From: Chryseobacterium sp.
GTDB lineage: Bacteria; Bacteroidota; Bacteroidia; Flavobacteriales; Weeksellaceae
NCBI GenBank assembly: GCA_017989575.1
Contig: JAGNPP010000144.1
Coordinates: 1-6,768, forward strand
Reading direction: 5' to 3'
Length of the DNA: 6,768 nucleotides
Positions 1-5,630 of this stretch are shown here, one piece after another; the first letter of the stretch is position 1, and each line of letters begins with the position of its first letter. The notes under the pieces were generated by a model, which had not been told where the DNA came from, searched no databases, and was given only the letters and a program-made list of their open reading frames with translations. A program made the position numbers and the translations under genes.

Positions 1-488
1 GATTCCCGCGTCCAAAGGTTTCTCCAATCTTGCGTTGTTCGAATGAGCTGAACGCCTTTCCCATCGTAACCGCCTGTATTTAGCTTTTGAACAAAAGGTA
101 ATTGGATTTTAATTTCTTCCTCACTTCCATCCATAATTTCAAATTCTGGCGACGGAATTCTGTTTTCCTCATAGAATTTTTTCTGAAGAATTTTCTGCTG
201 AATGATTTTAATGATATTCGAATTCGGAACCACTTTCACGCCAAGGTTTTCAAGCTCTTCCAACGCGTCAACATTCACGTGTTCGATTTCGATCGTCACC
301 ACATCTTTGTCTCTTCCGAAATCCAAAACGTCGTCATAATTATTAAAATCACCTCTTGTGTAATGTGAAATATTTGCACAAGAACATTCTGGATTTGGAT
401 CTAGAACGTAGAATTCATCGTCATATTTCAATGCTTCCTGAATGAACATTCTTCCGAGTTGTCCGCCTCCTAAAATTCCGATTTTCAT
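1..488 (-). CDS. purK: N5-carboxyaminoimidazole ribonucleotide synthase, PurK (N-terminal part, cut by left edge)
   Basis: PurK is a cytosolic ATP-grasp enzyme that carboxylates aminoimidazole ribonucleotide with bicarbonate and ATP, giving N5-CAIR for PurE in purine synthesis. The 162 visible codons stay open to the window edge. The start MKIGILGGGQLGRM carries the glycine-rich GGGQLG turn (residues 7-12) typical of PurK. IEIEHVNVDAL (66-76) matches the family's conserved EIEHV segment, and QKLNTGGYDGKGV (134-146) is the ATP-grasp glycine loop that closes over ATP. The ATG at 488 gives the expected N-terminus exactly. A full PurK is roughly 370-390 residues, so more than half lies outside the window. 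The gene follows the NTF2-like gene on the same strand after a 56-bp gap that holds a heptad repeat, so it may be cotranscribed with it or have its own promoter. No canonical TAnnTTTG was seen in that gap. Confidence 0.95.
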   Translation of the reverse strand, partial: MKIGILGGGQLGRMFIQEALKYDDEFYVLDPNPECSCANISHYTRGDFNNYDDVLDFGRDKDVVTIEIEHVNVDALEELENLGVKVVPNSNIIKIIQQKILQKKFYEENRIPSPEFEIMDGSEEEIKIQLPFVQKLNTGGYDGKGVQLIRTTQDWRNLWTRE

Positions 489-503
489 TTTTTTAGATTT
501 ATT

Positions 504-525
504 GAATCAAGAACCAAGATTCAAG
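504..525. repeat. Heptad tandem repeat upstream of purK
   Basis: Three adjacent 7-bp units read GAATCAA, GAACCAA and GATTCAA, followed by GA. They end about 16 bp from the purK start codon. This is one of several intergenic 7-bp-periodic repeats in the window, each with a different unit sequence. Function is unknown. Confidence 0.6.
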
Positions 526-544
526 ATTTTTTAATTTATATAAT

Positions 545-985
545 TTACTTTTCACATTTATCTTTTCGCATTGTGTAGATCAAATAATGAATTTTCCAAA
601 CATCATTTTCTTTGATCAGTGCAAAATTATCTACGCCACAATGCGAAAAAGCATTTTTGTAATAAAATACGTACGGAACCCAGGCATTTGCCATTTTTCC
701 GTCGATTGATATTTTCCACGAAGTTGCTTTCTCATCCAAAAATCCTTTAGGCGTTTTTCCAATTTGCTTTGAGAATTGTTCTGGAGAATCTGTATAAAAC
801 TTGCCATCCATATCGAATGAGTGGAAAGTCGCGTCTTTTGTCAAAGACTTCTTCACCAAAATCGAATCAGAAGTTTTCATTCCATTAAATAGTTGATTAA
901 TTGTCGCTTTAACCAAATCCTCTTCTGAAGTTTGAGAAAACCCAAAAACTGGAAGAATCATTAATAACAAAATTCCGATTTTCAT
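545..985 (-). CDS. Exported small NTF2-like (SnoaL/lumazine-binding-like fold) protein
   Basis: A 146-residue protein starts with a signal peptide: a short basic start, a hydrophobic core over residues 4-15, and a probable cut after FGFSQ (residue 18). It is therefore probably periplasmic or surface-exposed. The mature part has the look of the NTF2-like superfamily. An N-terminal helix (EEDLVKATINQLFNGMKTSD) is followed by a segment in which a cone-lining DATFHSFD sits early (51-58), and by beta strands ending in NDVWKIHYLIYTMRKDKCEK (127-146), resembling the closing strand of lumazine-binding-like Bacteroidetes proteins. Two cysteines (116 and 144) could form a disulfide after export. Members include enzymes and pure binding proteins and no catalytic set is recognisable, so I assign no function. 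A TAnnTTTG element lies a short distance upstream. The first 17 nt of the gene are identical to the first 17 nt of purK. Confidence 0.8.
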   Translation of the reverse strand: MKIGILLLMILPVFGFSQTSEEDLVKATINQLFNGMKTSDSILVKKSLTKDATFHSFDMDGKFYTDSPEQFSKQIGKTPKGFLDEKATSWKISIDGKMANAWVPYVFYYKNAFSHCGVDNFALIKENDVWKIHYLIYTMRKDKCEK

Positions 986-1002
986 CTTTCAATATTTAAT
1001 TA

Positions 1003-1010
1003 CAAAAATA
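1003..1010 (-). promoter_or_regulatory. Candidate Bacteroidetes -7 element for the NTF2-like gene
   Basis: Read on the minus strand the site is TATTTTTG, an exact match to TAnnTTTG. Transcription would start near 998, leaving a short A/T-rich leader of about 13 nt before the ATG at 985. No clear TTTG -33 element is seen at the usual spacing. In AT-rich DNA such matches also arise by chance. Confidence 0.4.
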
Positions 1011-1070
1011 GAGCTTTTTTATGGTTATGGCTTTTTAAAATCACGATAAATTGAATCTTAACGCTCTCAT

Positions 1071-1100
1071 TTCCTACGAATTTGGTAGAACTTATAGGAA
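1071..1100. repeat. Imperfect inverted repeat in the divergent intergenic region
   Basis: TTCCTA (1071-1076) is mirrored by TAGGAA (1095-1100), and CTAC/GTAG pair inside it (1074-1077 with 1085-1088). The words resemble the TTCCTACGGAAT core of the palindromes at 3913-3959 and 4334-4397, so this may be a decayed copy. It could also be an operator between the divergent genes. The evidence is weak. Confidence 0.25.
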
Positions 1101-1153
1101 TCAAAAACATTGAAATTTCTTCGATTTAAAGATAAAATTCGTTGCAAACGTTT

Positions 1154-1161
1154 TATATTTG
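1154..1161 (+). promoter_or_regulatory. Candidate -7 element for the TauE/SafE gene, implying a leaderless message
   Basis: TATATTTG matches TAnnTTTG exactly and ends only 4 nt before the ATG at 1166. With the usual offset, transcription would begin at or within a base or two of that ATG. No TTTG -33 box at normal spacing was found. Confidence 0.4.
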
Positions 1162-1165
1162 CTGG

Positions 1166-1996
1166 ATGTCAGAAATCATAATTCTTTTCATTGGAGCTAT
1201 CGCAGCTGGATTGATGGGATCTCTTACCGGACTGGGCGGTGGCGTCATAATCATTCCTTTGCTTACGCTCGGTTTTGGCGTTCCAATGCATTATGCGATT
1301 GGTGCATCTCTTATTTCTGTGATTGGAACTTCTTCTGGAGCGGCCGTTGCGTTTGTAAAAGAAGGATTTACCAATATGAGAATTGGGATGTTTCTGGAAA
1401 TTGCAACTACCGCTGGAGCTGTTTCCGGAGCTTTGGTTTCCGGATTTTTAAATCCTAATACAATCGGAATTATCTTCGCAAGTATTCTGATTCTTACAGT
1501 TTTATTGAATTTAAAAGGAAAACCAGATCATCAGGAAACTTTAATTAAAGGAAGTCTTGCCGATAAACTAAAACTCTACGGCACTTTTCCGGATAAGGAC
1601 GGCATAAAGCATTATGCTTCGCGAAACACCATTCCAGGATTTCTAATGATGATCTTTGCTGGCGCAATGTCTGGCCTTTTGGGAATCGGTTCCGGCGCTT
1701 TGAAAGTTTTGGCGATGGACAATATGATGAAACTGCCATTCAAAGTTTCTACGACTACGAGTAATTTTATGATTGGTGTAACGGCGGTTGCTGGCGCGTT
1801 GATCTATTTCCAAAGAGGACAAATTATTCCCGTGATTGCTGCTCCAGTTTTGATTGGTGTGGTTGTCGGAAGTTTCATTGGTTCAAAAACTTTGATGATC
1901 TCCAAAACAAAGAAACTGAAAGTATTTTTTGCGATTGTGATTACAGTCCTATCAATATATATGATGTACAACGGCGTAAATAAAAATTTCCATTAA
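1166..1996 (+). CDS. TauE/SafE-family membrane permease (putative sulfite/organosulfur anion exporter)
   Basis: This 276-residue inner-membrane protein belongs to the TauE/SafE family (PF01925), whose members are thought to export sulfite, sulfoacetate and similar anions. The family's two-fold repeat is visible. Each half opens with a glycine-rich membrane segment: GLMGSLTGLGGG at residues 15-26 and GAMSGLLGIGSG at 166-177. About eight hydrophobic segments can be placed near 4-35, 41-66, 71-96, 99-116, 157-187, 196-215, 220-240 and 250-268, with a polar loop at about 117-156 between the halves. I chose the ATG at 1166 over a TTG at 1142. The resulting N-terminus enters the first membrane helix directly, as is usual for the family, and the TTG lies upstream of the candidate promoter. 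Its stop codon overlaps the start of the DUF1634 gene by one base (TAATG), so translation is probably coupled. The actual substrate cannot be read from sequence. Confidence 0.9.
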   Translation: MSEIIILFIGAIAAGLMGSLTGLGGGVIIIPLLTLGFGVPMHYAIGASLISVIGTSSGAAVAFVKEGFTNMRIGMFLEIATTAGAVSGALVSGFLNPNTIGIIFASILILTVLLNLKGKPDHQETLIKGSLADKLKLYGTFPDKDGIKHYASRNTIPGFLMMIFAGAMSGLLGIGSGALKVLAMDNMMKLPFKVSTTTSNFMIGVTAVAGALIYFQRGQIIPVIAAPVLIGVVVGSFIGSKTLMISKTKKLKVFFAIVITVLSIYMMYNGVNKNFH

Positions 1997-2382
1997 TGAG
2001 AACAAAACCTTTTACAGACGTCGATTTGAATCGTTCCGTTGGGAATTTGCTAAGACTAGGCGTTCTGCTTTCTGTGGTGACTTCGCTGGTTGGATTTATC
2101 AAACTTTTTATGGAAGGATTCGTAATGCCAAAGAAATATAAGCTTTTAGATATGGGAACGACCTCCGAAAAAGTCTGGGGACAATTTTGGAATTCGTTGA
2201 TGAAAGGCGAAGGAATGGCGATTATCCAGTTAGGAATTTTGTTCTTAATTTTAACGCCTTTAGTACGAATTATCTTTGCATTGATTGGTTATCTTAAGGA
2301 GAAAGATTACGTCTATGTTGCGATTTCACTGATTGTTTTAGCGATTATGACCGTGAGTTTTCTGACAGGTTACGCACATTGA
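1996..2382 (+). CDS. DUF1634-family membrane protein, partner of the TauE/SafE permease
   Basis: A 128-residue protein has three predicted membrane helices (about 18-38, 75-100 and 105-126). A soluble, probably extracytoplasmic, segment of about 35 residues lies between the first two. The N-terminal DVDLNRSVGNLLRLGVLLS and the overall size match DUF1634 (PF07843), which is commonly encoded right beside TauE/SafE permeases. The ATG overlaps the permease stop by one base, which supports a coupled operon and suggests an accessory or regulatory subunit of the same transporter. No catalytic motif is present, and no experimentally defined role for the family is known to me. The gene ends in a short gap shared with the convergent glyoxalase-like gene. 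I saw no convincing hairpin-plus-U-tract terminator there. Confidence 0.85.
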   Translation: MRTKPFTDVDLNRSVGNLLRLGVLLSVVTSLVGFIKLFMEGFVMPKKYKLLDMGTTSEKVWGQFWNSLMKGEGMAIIQLGILFLILTPLVRIIFALIGYLKEKDYVYVAISLIVLAIMTVSFLTGYAH

Positions 2383-2418
2383 TTATAAATGATGACTGAT
2401 GGTTTAATTCGTCGTCAA

Positions 2419-2457
2419 TCTATTCTATCATCTATCCGTCTATTATCTCTAAGTCTA
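2419..2457. repeat. Degenerate TCTAT short-period repeat between convergent genes
   Basis: TCTAT or TCTNTA/TCTAAT words recur at 2419, 2424, 2431, 2439, 2446 and 2454, with steps of mostly 7-8 bp. The repeat fills the gap between the DUF1634 stop and the VOC stop and overlaps the latter. It is less regular than the other heptad repeats of the window. Confidence 0.4.
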
Positions 2458-2832
2458 ATTCTCATAAAATTCCAAAGGCAGATTGTCTGGGTCAGTTGTA
2501 AAAAAGAATTGCTTTTCAGTAAATTCATCGATTCTGATGTCTTCGCAATCCAAACCTTTTTCTATTAATTCATTTCGTTTTTCTTCGACACTATCAACAG
2601 AAAAAGCAAGATGACGCAATCCACAACTTTCTGGTCTGGATGGTCTTTCGGGCGGATTTGGAAATGAAAACAACTCAATAACATAATGTTCTCCAATTGC
2701 CAGATCCAACTTGTAAGATTGTCTCGCTTCACGATAAACTTCACGAATAATATTCAATCCCAAAACTTCCGTGTAGAATTTCTTGGAAACTTCATAATCT
2801 GAGCAGATGATGGCGATGTGGTGGATTTTCAT
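2455..2832 (-). CDS. VOC (glyoxalase-fold) metalloprotein, SMU1112c/YaeR-like
   Basis: This 125-residue cytosolic protein has the vicinal-oxygen-chelate fold. It closely follows E. coli YaeR as I remember it: an early HHIAII strand, SKKFYTEVLGL, EVYREARQSYK, the conserved block VIELFSFPNPPERPSRPE (51-68), GLRHLAFSVD, and the end DPDNLPLEFYE. The expected metal ligands of the glyoxalase I site are all present: His5, Glu53, His74 and Glu121. The biochemical role of the YaeR subgroup is not firmly known, so methylglyoxal detoxification is only one possibility. Length fits the single-domain family. The gene follows the metallo-beta-lactamase gene on the same strand after 36 bp and is likely cotranscribed. 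The gap contains a GTTGAT heptad repeat and no obvious separate promoter. I see no sign of damage. Confidence 0.92.
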   Translation of the reverse strand: MKIHHIAIICSDYEVSKKFYTEVLGLNIIREVYREARQSYKLDLAIGEHYVIELFSFPNPPERPSRPESCGLRHLAFSVDSVEEKRNELIEKGLDCEDIRIDEFTEKQFFFTTDPDNLPLEFYEN

Positions 2833-2836
2833 TTTG

Positions 2837-2856
2837 GTTGATTGTTTATAGTTGAT
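2837..2856. repeat. Heptad repeat in the gap between beta-lactamase and VOC genes
   Basis: GTTGAT at 2837, GTTTAT at 2844 and GTTGAT at 2851 recur exactly every 7 bp, just upstream of the VOC start codon at 2832. It is a short run, supported mainly by similar repeats at other gene boundaries in the window. Confidence 0.45.
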
Positions 2857-2868
2857 AGAATTTCAAAC

Positions 2869-3735
2869 CTATTTTGATTCCTCTTTCACTTTCTCCAGAT
2901 AATCATCTTCCAAATCCTTCAGTCTTTTGAAATAATTCTCTTTATCCATAAACAGTTTCGGATTGTAAGCATCACTTTCTTTTCTTTTTTTGTGAAGGTC
3001 AAATTGGCTGGCGTGAGAAGCGACCCAAACATCAAAATCTAATTTTTTCATCGCTTCCAGAGTATAGGCATAATCTTTCTGAATAGTTGGATAAGCTTTC
3101 ACATCAGAGAATTTATGGTCGATGATGATGGACGGCATATTTGCAATCAGGACTTTGTATTTTCCATTTTCATCTTTCGTTTCGAAAATAAAACTGCACG
3201 AACCCTTTGTGTGACCTGGATGATGAAGCAAAGTCAGAGTCGTGTTTCCTAATTTGATTTTGCCATTATTTTTCAATAGAAAATCGGGAGTTAACGGTTT
3301 GAAAGTCACACCATATTTTCCCAATTCATAATCTGATTTACCGCCGGATTTCAGCTCGGCAACGTCTGCTTCGTCCACATAGAGTTTTGCGCCCGTTTCT
3401 TTTTTAATGTCTGCCATTGCGCCCATATGGTCAAAATGCGCTTGGGTCAAAGTTAGGATTTTGGTATCTTTATATTTGAATCCGAGCTTCTCGATATTTG
3501 CTTTGATTTGAGGATAAGAATCTGCCAATCCAGTATTGATAAGGATATTTCCTTTGTTGGTAACAACTAGATAAGATGCCAAATCATAAGTTCCAACATA
3601 ATAAAGATTTCCAACAATCCTGAAAGGTTTGTAAGGTTGCGACCATTCTTTCGGGTTGTTTTTTGGTTCTGTTATGGTTTGTGCATTTCCAAAAAAGGAG
3701 ATGAATAGTAGAAGTAGTAAGGTAAGTTTTTTCAT
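2869..3735 (-). CDS. bla: Subclass B3 metallo-beta-lactamase, GOB-like (Gln116 variant)
   Basis: This 288-residue protein has a signal peptide (hydrophobic residues 4-16, probable cut after GNAQ at 19), so it acts in the periplasm or outside the cell. It hydrolyses the beta-lactam ring with a zinc site, typically of carbapenems and cephalosporins in this group. Whole stretches resemble GOB enzymes of Elizabethkingia as I remember them, for example FRIVGNLYYVGTYDLASYL (38-56) and LLHHPGHTKGSCSFIF (169-184). The metal motif is QAHFDH (98-103): Gln replaces the first His of the usual HxHxDH, the GOB hallmark (Gln116 in standard numbering). His100, Asp102, His103, His175 and His241 supply the other expected ligands. 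ANMPS (198-202) puts Met where many B3 enzymes have Ser221, again as in GOB. The gene is intact and heads a probable two-gene unit with the VOC gene. Its upstream region is occupied by repeats from about 15 bp before the ATG. The activity spectrum is not predictable from sequence alone. Confidence 0.95.
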   Translation of the reverse strand: MKKLTLLLLLFISFFGNAQTITEPKNNPKEWSQPYKPFRIVGNLYYVGTYDLASYLVVTNKGNILINTGLADSYPQIKANIEKLGFKYKDTKILTLTQAHFDHMGAMADIKKETGAKLYVDEADVAELKSGGKSDYELGKYGVTFKPLTPDFLLKNNGKIKLGNTTLTLLHHPGHTKGSCSFIFETKDENGKYKVLIANMPSIIIDHKFSDVKAYPTIQKDYAYTLEAMKKLDFDVWVASHASQFDLHKKRKESDAYNPKLFMDKENYFKRLKDLEDDYLEKVKEESK

Positions 3736-3750
3736 ATTTGTTTATGTTTA

Positions 3751-3959
3751 AACGGTATTTTGTCATTCCGAAGGAATCTCAACTTAGTTTTAAGTTGAAT
3801 ATTTATTTCTCTTTAATAAAGTTTTTAAATACAATTTTGTCATTCCGTAGGAATCTAAACTTAGTTTTGAATGGAATTCTTATTTTATCTAATAAATTTT
3901 TAAACACAATTTTGTCATTCCGTAGGAATCTCAGCAGTCTAGATTCCTACGGAATGACA
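3751..3959. repeat. Tandem ~76-bp repeat with GTCATTCCG palindromic cores
   Basis: Three units share the core TGTCATTCCG(T/A)AGGAATCT, beginning at 3761, 3838 and 3913 (steps of 77 and 75 bp). The first two continue with ACTTAGTTTT, an AT-rich stretch and AATAAA.TTTTTAAA before the next core. The third unit breaks off into the mirror image of its core. Unit 1 also has a small perfect hairpin, TCAACTTA/TAAGTTGA (3779-3786 with 3791-3798). An open frame runs through the units on the plus strand, but its peptide merely repeats FLNTILSFRRNL, which makes it a by-product. The array starts about 15 bp upstream of the beta-lactamase ATG and must supply or surround its promoter. Confidence 0.85.
3913..3959. 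repeat. Large palindrome, 19-bp perfect stem
   Basis: TGTCATTCCGTAGGAATCT (3913-3931) is mirrored exactly by 3941-3959 around a 9-nt loop. Each arm also contains its own short palindrome, ATTCC-GTA-GGAAT. The tail ACTTTGTGGTTA (3961-3972) follows. It lies just beyond the 3' end of the broken GIY-YIG gene. It could stop transcription from the right, but no U-tract is present. Confidence 0.85.
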
Positions 3960-3973
3960 TACTTTGTGGTTAC

Positions 3974-4295
3974 TTAAAATTTCTGTTGAAACAAATCATT
4001 CAAAAACTCCAAATTAGGATTTTGAATCCTTATTAAATCTAACTTTTTAGCTCTTGAAAGATTTTTAATTTCCTTTTCTCGTTCAATCGCTTGTTGAATC
4101 CAGTCATATTTTTCATAATAAACTAAAAATTCAACATTGTATCTTGCAGTAAAACTGTTTGGATTTGTTTTAGTTTTATGTTGATGCAATCTAAATATGA
4201 AGATTATTTGTAACTCCCGTATACAGAACTGTTTTGCTTTTGTTTGTTAAAATATAAACATAAAACGTGTAAGCGCCTTCTGGAAATTCAATCAT
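3974..4295 (-). pseudogene. GIY-YIG nuclease-domain gene, broken by a frameshift at the catalytic arginine
   Basis: Two abutting reading frames together make one small single-domain GIY-YIG protein, the UvrC-N-like family common in Bacteroidetes. The first frame (4295-4191, start MIEFPEGAYTFYVYIL) contains the GIY-type strand FYVYILTN and the YIG-type LYTGVTNNL, then stops two residues later. The second frame resumes at LHQHKTKTNPNSFTARYNVE, followed by EREKEIKNLSRAKKLDLI and an end near FLNDLFQQ. Intact relatives read NNLERRLxxHK here, and about 9 nt are expected between the Leu codons. This copy has 10 (CATATTTAGA), giving a +1 shift and losing the ERR segment around the catalytic Arg. There is no long homopolymer at the break, so a simple sequencing slip is less likely. 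The gene lies between two direct-oriented copies of the GTCATTCCG palindrome. Upstream open frame to 4442 is repeat sequence, not an N-terminal extension. Confidence 0.85.
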
Positions 4296-4333
4296 TTTTA
4301 TTGTGTTTTTATTAGACAGTTTTTTCCATAATA

Positions 4334-4397
4334 TTGTCATTCCGGAGGAATCTAAACTGCCCTTTTCTTCTGTGGTTAGATTCCTACGGAATGACAA
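4334..4397. repeat. Large palindrome, 22-bp stem with one mismatch
   Basis: The left arm (4334-4355) and right arm (4376-4397) are inverted copies with a single mismatch (CCGGAGG against CCTACGG) around a 20-nt loop. Core and tail (ACTTCGTGGATA, 4398-4409) are the same family as the palindrome at 3913-3959 and lie in the same orientation. It sits between the mvaD stop and the broken nuclease gene. Confidence 0.85.
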
Positions 4398-4425
4398 ACT
4401 TCGTGGATAATTAGGATTTTTTTTC

Positions 4426-4460
4426 CTTCTGACTTCCAACATCCATCTTCCAACCTTTTC
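4426..4460. repeat. Heptad tandem repeat downstream of mvaD
   Basis: Units CTTCTGA, CTTCCAA, CATCCAT and CTTCCAA, then a poorer CCTTTTC, lie end to end with an exact 7-bp period. On the minus strand this reads as TTGGAAG/ATGGATG-type units. The last base touches the mvaD stop codon. Confidence 0.65.
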
Positions 4461-5530
4461 TAAAACCTCATCACATCCTTCACAACGCCTCCTTTCTGAG
4501 TCAACGGAATCAGTTCTGTCGTGATGAAATCTGTGATTCTCTTGTTATCAATATCATTCGGGAAGAGCAAGTGAACATTCGCTCCAGCGTCCAAAGTGAA
4601 GAACAAAGCCAAACCAGTGATTTTTCTGAATTCCCAGATTTTATTGATGACCTGCAACGTTCCGGTTTGCATCAGGATGAAAGCTGGTTCGCTCATCATC
4701 ATCATTGCGTGAAGTGTCAAAGCTTCGTGTTCTACGAGTTTGATGAAACCTTCCATATCGCCGGTCGCAAGAATGGTTTTCAGTTTTGTGAAGTTTTCAT
4801 GCGCTTCTTGGAAACGTCTTTCAGCGTAAGGATTGGTGTTCATCAAGCCGTGACCAACTGTGGATGAAACCGATTTCTGACCTTCGTGAATGAGCAACAC
4901 CCAATCATTGAAGTTTTTGAAGATGGAATGGATTTCATTGTTGTTATACGGAACAGCAAATAGGTCTGAACTCCCTTCCACTTCTTCGGTTTTTCCCCAA
5001 ACGACCAAACCTTCGTAAAGACTTCTGGAGGCACTTCCACTTCCCAATCTTGCGAGGAAACTTTCTTTTTTGGTTTTTGTCAGGCTGAGGCTCTCGAAGC
5101 CTTCTTCTTTAGTAGTGAAAATATCATCCAAATTCATCAGACATTTTGCAATCGCTCCGAAACCTGAAGCTGAACTTGCGATTCCAGAACTGTGCGGAAA
5201 GGTATTTTCAGTTCGGATGATGTATTTTCCTTTCAGAATCCAAGGGAGATATGGCTCGATGTTTTTGAAATATTTTTCGATTTTCTCTGCGAATTTCTGT
5301 TCTTCATTTCCTGAAAGAAAAGTCTGAACGGAGAATTCTTCTCCGGCAATAAATTCCATCGACGTATTTGTTCGGCAATGATTCAATGTGTAGCTGATAC
5401 TGGGATTTGCTGGGATTTGGTTTTCGTATTTTCCCCAATATTTTATTAATGCGATATTGGACGGACAGCTTGCGGAAACCGCTTGGTTTGATATGTTGAA
5501 TTGGGAATTTCCCAAAAATTCTTGAGTCAT
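4460..5530 (-). CDS. mvaD: Diphosphomevalonate decarboxylase
   Basis: This GHMP-superfamily enzyme performs the ATP-driven decarboxylation of mevalonate 5-diphosphate to isopentenyl diphosphate, the last step of the mevalonate pathway, in the cytosol. From the ATG at 5530 the protein has 356 residues, a normal family length. Visible motifs are CPSNIALIKYWGK (22-34), the phosphate-binding loop PHSSGIASSASGFGA (112-126), RLGSGSASRS (161-170) and TLDAGANVHLL (312-322), whose Asp314 is the expected catalytic aspartate. A TTG at 5554 would add eight residues, but they are encoded by a 7-bp-period repeat, so I reject that start. A run of four methionines (LHAMMMMSEP) is unusual to the eye but lies in a region where the family is Met-rich. 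No promoter was recognised. Downstream are a heptad repeat and a palindrome that may limit read-through. Confidence 0.95.
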   Translation of the reverse strand: MTQEFLGNSQFNISNQAVSASCPSNIALIKYWGKYENQIPANPSISYTLNHCRTNTSMEFIAGEEFSVQTFLSGNEEQKFAEKIEKYFKNIEPYLPWILKGKYIIRTENTFPHSSGIASSASGFGAIAKCLMNLDDIFTTKEEGFESLSLTKTKKESFLARLGSGSASRSLYEGLVVWGKTEEVEGSSDLFAVPYNNNEIHSIFKNFNDWVLLIHEGQKSVSSTVGHGLMNTNPYAERRFQEAHENFTKLKTILATGDMEGFIKLVEHEALTLHAMMMMSEPAFILMQTGTLQVINKIWEFRKITGLALFFTLDAGANVHLLFPNDIDNKRITDFITTELIPLTQKGGVVKDVMRF

Positions 5531-5534
5531 AATG

Positions 5535-5583
5535 TGGCTTTTGGCGATTAGCAATTGGCTTCTGGCTATTGCATATTGTTTTG
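5535..5583. repeat. Heptad tandem repeat upstream of mvaD
   Basis: Seven units in perfect 7-bp register: TGGCTTT, TGGCGAT, TAGCAAT, TGGCTTC, TGGCTAT, TGCATAT, TGTTTTG. It begins 5 bp from the mvaD ATG, so it would lie in the 5' leader or promoter of that gene. It is the longest and clearest heptad repeat in the window. Confidence 0.75.
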
Positions 5584-5605
5584 GTGGGCTAATTTAAGAA
5601 TTAAT

Positions 5606-5622
5606 AAAGCTTTGTCAAAGTT
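5606..5622. repeat. Isolated hairpin arm (direct repeat of 5675-5691)
   Basis: These 17 bases are identical to 5675-5691, which include the left arm of the hairpin at 5677-5709, but here no partner arm follows directly. It can pair alternatively with 5695-5709. Probably a partial copy of the same element. Confidence 0.7.
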
Positions 5623-5630
5623 GATTTGTT

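Noticed and set aside
102..368. Plus-strand open frame of 88 codons
   Set aside because: It runs antisense to purK, whose motifs are clear, and its peptide resembles no family I know.
3751..3959. CRISPR array
   Set aside because: Only three units, palindromic cores, spacers nearly identical to each other, and no cas genes.
3738..3977. Plus-strand open frame of 79 codons with internal peptide repeats
   Set aside because: It is the translation of the 76-bp tandem repeats (FLNTILSFRRNL recurring) and ends in the palindrome.
4334..4397. Rho-independent terminator of mvaD
   Set aside because: The stem is strong, but no U-tract follows in the direction of mvaD transcription, and the same palindrome occurs elsewhere as a repeat.
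4296..4442. N-terminal extension of the GIY-YIG frame
   Set aside because: This part encodes the palindromic repeat and the heptad repeat. The domain starts naturally at the ATG at 4295.
4571..5327. Several open frames within mvaD on both strands
   Set aside because: They overlap a complete, motif-rich mvaD and show no recognisable protein features.
5531..5554. Eight-residue N-terminal extension of MvaD from a TTG
   Set aside because: It is encoded by the TGGCTAT heptad repeat, and an ATG at 5530 gives the usual family length.
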